NCBI GenBank assembly: GCA_031270875.1
Contig: JAISXC010000075.1
Span: forward strand, 1-9,171
Length of the DNA stretch: 9,171 bases
DNA from: Desulfovibrio sp.
Lineage (GTDB): Bacteria; Desulfobacterota; Desulfovibrionia; Desulfovibrionales; Desulfovibrionaceae
Direction of reading: 5' to 3'
Each line of letters opens with the position of its first letter. Position 1 is the first letter of the stretch. The notes beneath the pieces are model-generated. The model was not told where the DNA came from and made no database searches. It was given only the letters and a program-made list of their open reading frames with translations. Positions 7,743 through 9,171 of the stretch are shown piece by piece. The position numbers were made by a program, and so were the translations under genes.

Positions 7743-7757
7743 CGCCAATATCGCCAT

Positions 7758-7763
7758 GGGGGG
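7758..7763 (+). promoter_or_regulatory. G-rich ribosome-binding site that decides the larE start
   Basis: A run of six G lies four bases before the ATG at 7768. It is not a perfect Shine-Dalgarno but is the only purine-rich tract near the candidate starts. The ATG at 7756, four codons upstream, has no such tract before it. Confidence 0.45.
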
Positions 7764-7767
7764 CGTA

Positions 7768-8610
7768 ATGGATGCGACACAGGACAAACTCGCGCGGCTG
7801 ACGGAGTATTTGCGCGGCCTCGACGGCGCGGTGACGGCTTTTTCCGGAGGCGCGGACTCCAGCTTTCTTCTCAGGGTTGCCCGCGACGCGCTTGGCGACA
7901 GGGTAATCGCCGTTACCGGACGTTCCTTGAGTTTTCCGCAGCGGGAACTGCGCGCGGCGGAAATGTTCGCCGCTTCTCTGGGCGTCAGGCATTTTGTGAT
8001 TGACTCAGAGGAACTTGTTTTGGACGGATTCAGCGCCAACCCGCCGAACCGCTGCTATCTCTGCAAGAAAGAGCTGTTCACAAAAATATGGGCTCTGGCG
8101 CGGGAGCGGGGAATCTCCCAGGTTATTGAGGCGTCCAACGCGGACGACGAGGGCGACTACCGTCCGGGGTTGCAGGCCCTGGCGGAGCTTTCCGTGCTCA
8201 GCCCCCTGCGTCTGGTCCGTCTGGGCAAAGCTGAAATTCGTCTGCTTTCCAGGGAAATGGGGCTGTCCACGTGGGACAAGCCGTCCTTTGCCTGCCTGGC
8301 GTCGCGCTTCCCCTACGGGGAACGGATTGAGCCGGAGCGTCTGCGCCGCATCGACGCGGCGGAGCAGTTTTTGCTTGACAGGGGTTTCAGGCAGGTGCGC
8401 GTGCGCTTTCACGAACAGGGCAAACTGGCCCGCATCGAGGTTGACGAACAGGGATTCGCTCTCCTGGCGGACGCCGGGTTGCGCGCTTCCGTGTGCGGGC
8501 GGTTGAATGAACTGGGCTTTGCCTATGCGGCTGTTGATCTGAAAGGCTACCGGACGGGAAGCATGAACGAGACGCTGGCCTGGCCCGCAAGCCGGGAGTC
8601 GGATGAATGA
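7768..8610 (+). CDS. larE: LarE-type ATP-dependent sulfur transferase
   Basis: This 280-residue protein is a PP-loop ATPase of the LarE family. LarE adenylates the pyridinium biscarboxylate mononucleotide and inserts sulfur to make the nickel-pincer nucleotide of lactate racemase. The ATP loop is SGGADSS (26-32). Next come [10 protein letters not shown] (95-104) with Cys96 and Cys99, [17 protein letters not shown] (121-137) and [14 protein letters not shown] (171-184) with Cys176. Cys176 falls in the motif that holds the sacrificial cysteine of Lactobacillus LarE. The CxxC plus third cysteine matches the iron-sulfur type described for Thermotoga LarE, so this one may take sulfur on a cluster instead of sacrificing a cysteine. 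[16 protein letters not shown] (210-225) is also family-like. ATG 7768 is preferred; starts at 7756 or GTG/ATG codons inside metY would add residues with no family match. No larA, larB or larC is in the window, so its true substrate is open. Its stop overlaps the ureG start. Confidence 0.88.
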   Translation: MDATQDKLARLTEYLRGLDGAVTAFSGGADSSFLLRVARDALGDRVIAVTGRSLSFPQRELRAAEMFAASLGVRHFVIDSEELVLDGFSANPPNRCYLCKKELFTKIWALARERGISQVIEASNADDEGDYRPGLQALAELSVLSPLRLVRLGKAEIRLLSREMGLSTWDKPSFACLASRFPYGERIEPERLRRIDAAEQFLLDRGFRQVRVRFHEQGKLARIEVDEQGFALLADAGLRASVCGRLNELGFAYAAVDLKGYRTGSMNETLAWPASRESDE

Positions 8611-9171
8611 CGCGAAAAAGCGGGGAACTGTTGCGGGTAGGCGTGGGAGGGCCGGTGGGTTCCGGCAAAACGGCCCTGCTGAGGCATCTGTGCCTCGCGT
8701 TTCGCGGTGTTTACAATATGGCGGTGGTCACCAATGACATTTACACCAGGGAAGACGCGGAATTTCTATCGGGCTGCAAGGCTCTGCCGGAAGACCGCAT
8801 CATCGGCGTGGAAACGGGCGGCTGTCCCCACACGGCGATCCGCGAAGACGCTTCCATGAATATCCAGGCGGTGGAAGACATGCGCGGGCGCCATCCGGGT
8901 CTGGAGTTGATATTCATTGAAAGCGGCGGAGACAATCTTTCGGCGACTTTCAGCCCTGATCTGGCGGACTTGACCCTTTACGTCATAGATGTGGGCGGCG
9001 GCGACAAAATCCCGCGGAAGGGCGGTCCCGGCGTCACCCGCTCCGACCTTCTCATCATCAACAAAACGGATCTGGCGCCGTTTGTCGGCGCCTCGTTGGA
9101 GGTCATGGAGCGGGACGCCCTGAGAATGCGCGGCGGCAAACCCTTTGTTTTTACAGAACTGCTCTCGGGAA
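8607..9171 (+). CDS. ureG: Urease accessory GTPase UreG (3' truncated)
   Basis: UreG is the SIMIBI-class GTPase that carries nickel from UreE to the UreD-UreF-urease complex and drives insertion by GTP hydrolysis. The window holds the first 188 residues of an expected 200-210. Motifs seen are the P-loop GGPVGSGKT (14-22), the [13 protein letters not shown] segment (42-54), the nickel-binding Cys73-Pro74-His75 in [22 protein letters not shown] (105-111) and the guanine-specificity motif NKTD (152-155), which is NKxD. The segment [15 protein letters not shown] (135-149) is highly typical. There is no His-rich N-terminus of the kind found in some UreG. The ATG at 8607 overlaps the larE stop by ATGA, so the two are probably translated in a coupled way. 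The frame stays open to the last base of the window. Confidence 0.97.
   Translation, partial: MTRKSGELLRVGVGGPVGSGKTALLRHLCLAFRGVYNMAVVTNDIYTREDAEFLSGCKALPEDRIIGVETGGCPHTAIREDASMNIQAVEDMRGRHPGLELIFIESGGDNLSATFSPDLADLTLYVIDVGGGDKIPRKGGPGVTRSDLLIINKTDLAPFVGASLEVMERDALRMRGGKPFVFTELLSG

Noticed and set aside
7687..7767. Upstream start for larE inside metY
   Set aside because: The added 27 residues overlap metY coding sequence and do not resemble LarE. A G-run precedes the ATG at 7768.
6573..8039. A 488-codon open frame on the minus strand opposite metY and the start of larE
   Set aside because: It lies opposite well-supported genes, is rich in His, Gln and Arg as antisense frames of GC-rich genes are, and shows no domain I recognise.
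1..9171. Search for mobile elements, CRISPR repeats, tRNA genes, toxin-antitoxin or defence genes
   Set aside because: I saw no transposase or integrase motifs, no direct repeats of array type, no tRNA-like cloverleaf and no unexplained coding gap. All frames with real protein signal belong to the genes listed.

Overview
The window is one uninterrupted plus-strand run of genes for taking up and hydrolysing urea. G+C is roughly 60% (estimated by eye). It reads as the inner and downstream part of a bacterial urt-ure operon. From the 5' edge it holds the last 122 codons of the urea ABC permease urtC and the two ATPases urtD and urtE. Next come the urease genes ureD, ureA, ureB, ureC, ureE and ureF. 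Two genes that do not belong to the standard urease set follow: a PLP-dependent O-acetylhomoserine sulfhydrylase (metY type) and a LarE-type ATP-dependent sulfur transferase. The window ends inside ureG. No gene on the minus strand is supported, and no gene-free stretch exceeds about 35 bases.

The organism cannot be fixed from these genes alone. Separate UreA (100 aa) and UreB (108 aa) subunits, a UrtABCDE-type transporter directly upstream, a GC-rich genome and the gene neighbourhood suit a proteobacterium-like Gram-negative. A Desulfovibrio-like sulfate or sulfite reducer is a plausible guess from the general look of the proteins and the sulfur genes, with low confidence.

The genes form a coherent pathway. 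UrtC, UrtD and UrtE belong to a high-affinity urea importer whose binding protein (UrtA) and other permease (UrtB) should lie upstream. UreA, UreB and UreC form the nickel urease, and every active-site residue of UreC is present. UreD, UreF and UreG form the GTP-dependent nickel-insertion complex, and UreE hands nickel to UreG. Most junctions overlap or have short gaps, including ATGA overlaps at urtC/urtD, ureB/ureC, ureE/ureF and larE/ureG, so a single polycistronic message is likely. Its promoter must lie upstream of the window.

The least ordinary part is the metY-larE pair between ureF and ureG. LarE is known for building the nickel-pincer nucleotide cofactor, and MetY assimilates sulfur into homocysteine. 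larE overlaps ureG by the ATGA motif, so the pair looks built into the operon rather than freshly dropped in. LarE carries the three cysteines expected of the iron-sulfur type. UreE lacks two histidines of the second metal site known from Klebsiella UreE. I found no sign of a mobile element, CRISPR array, RNA gene or phage gene.
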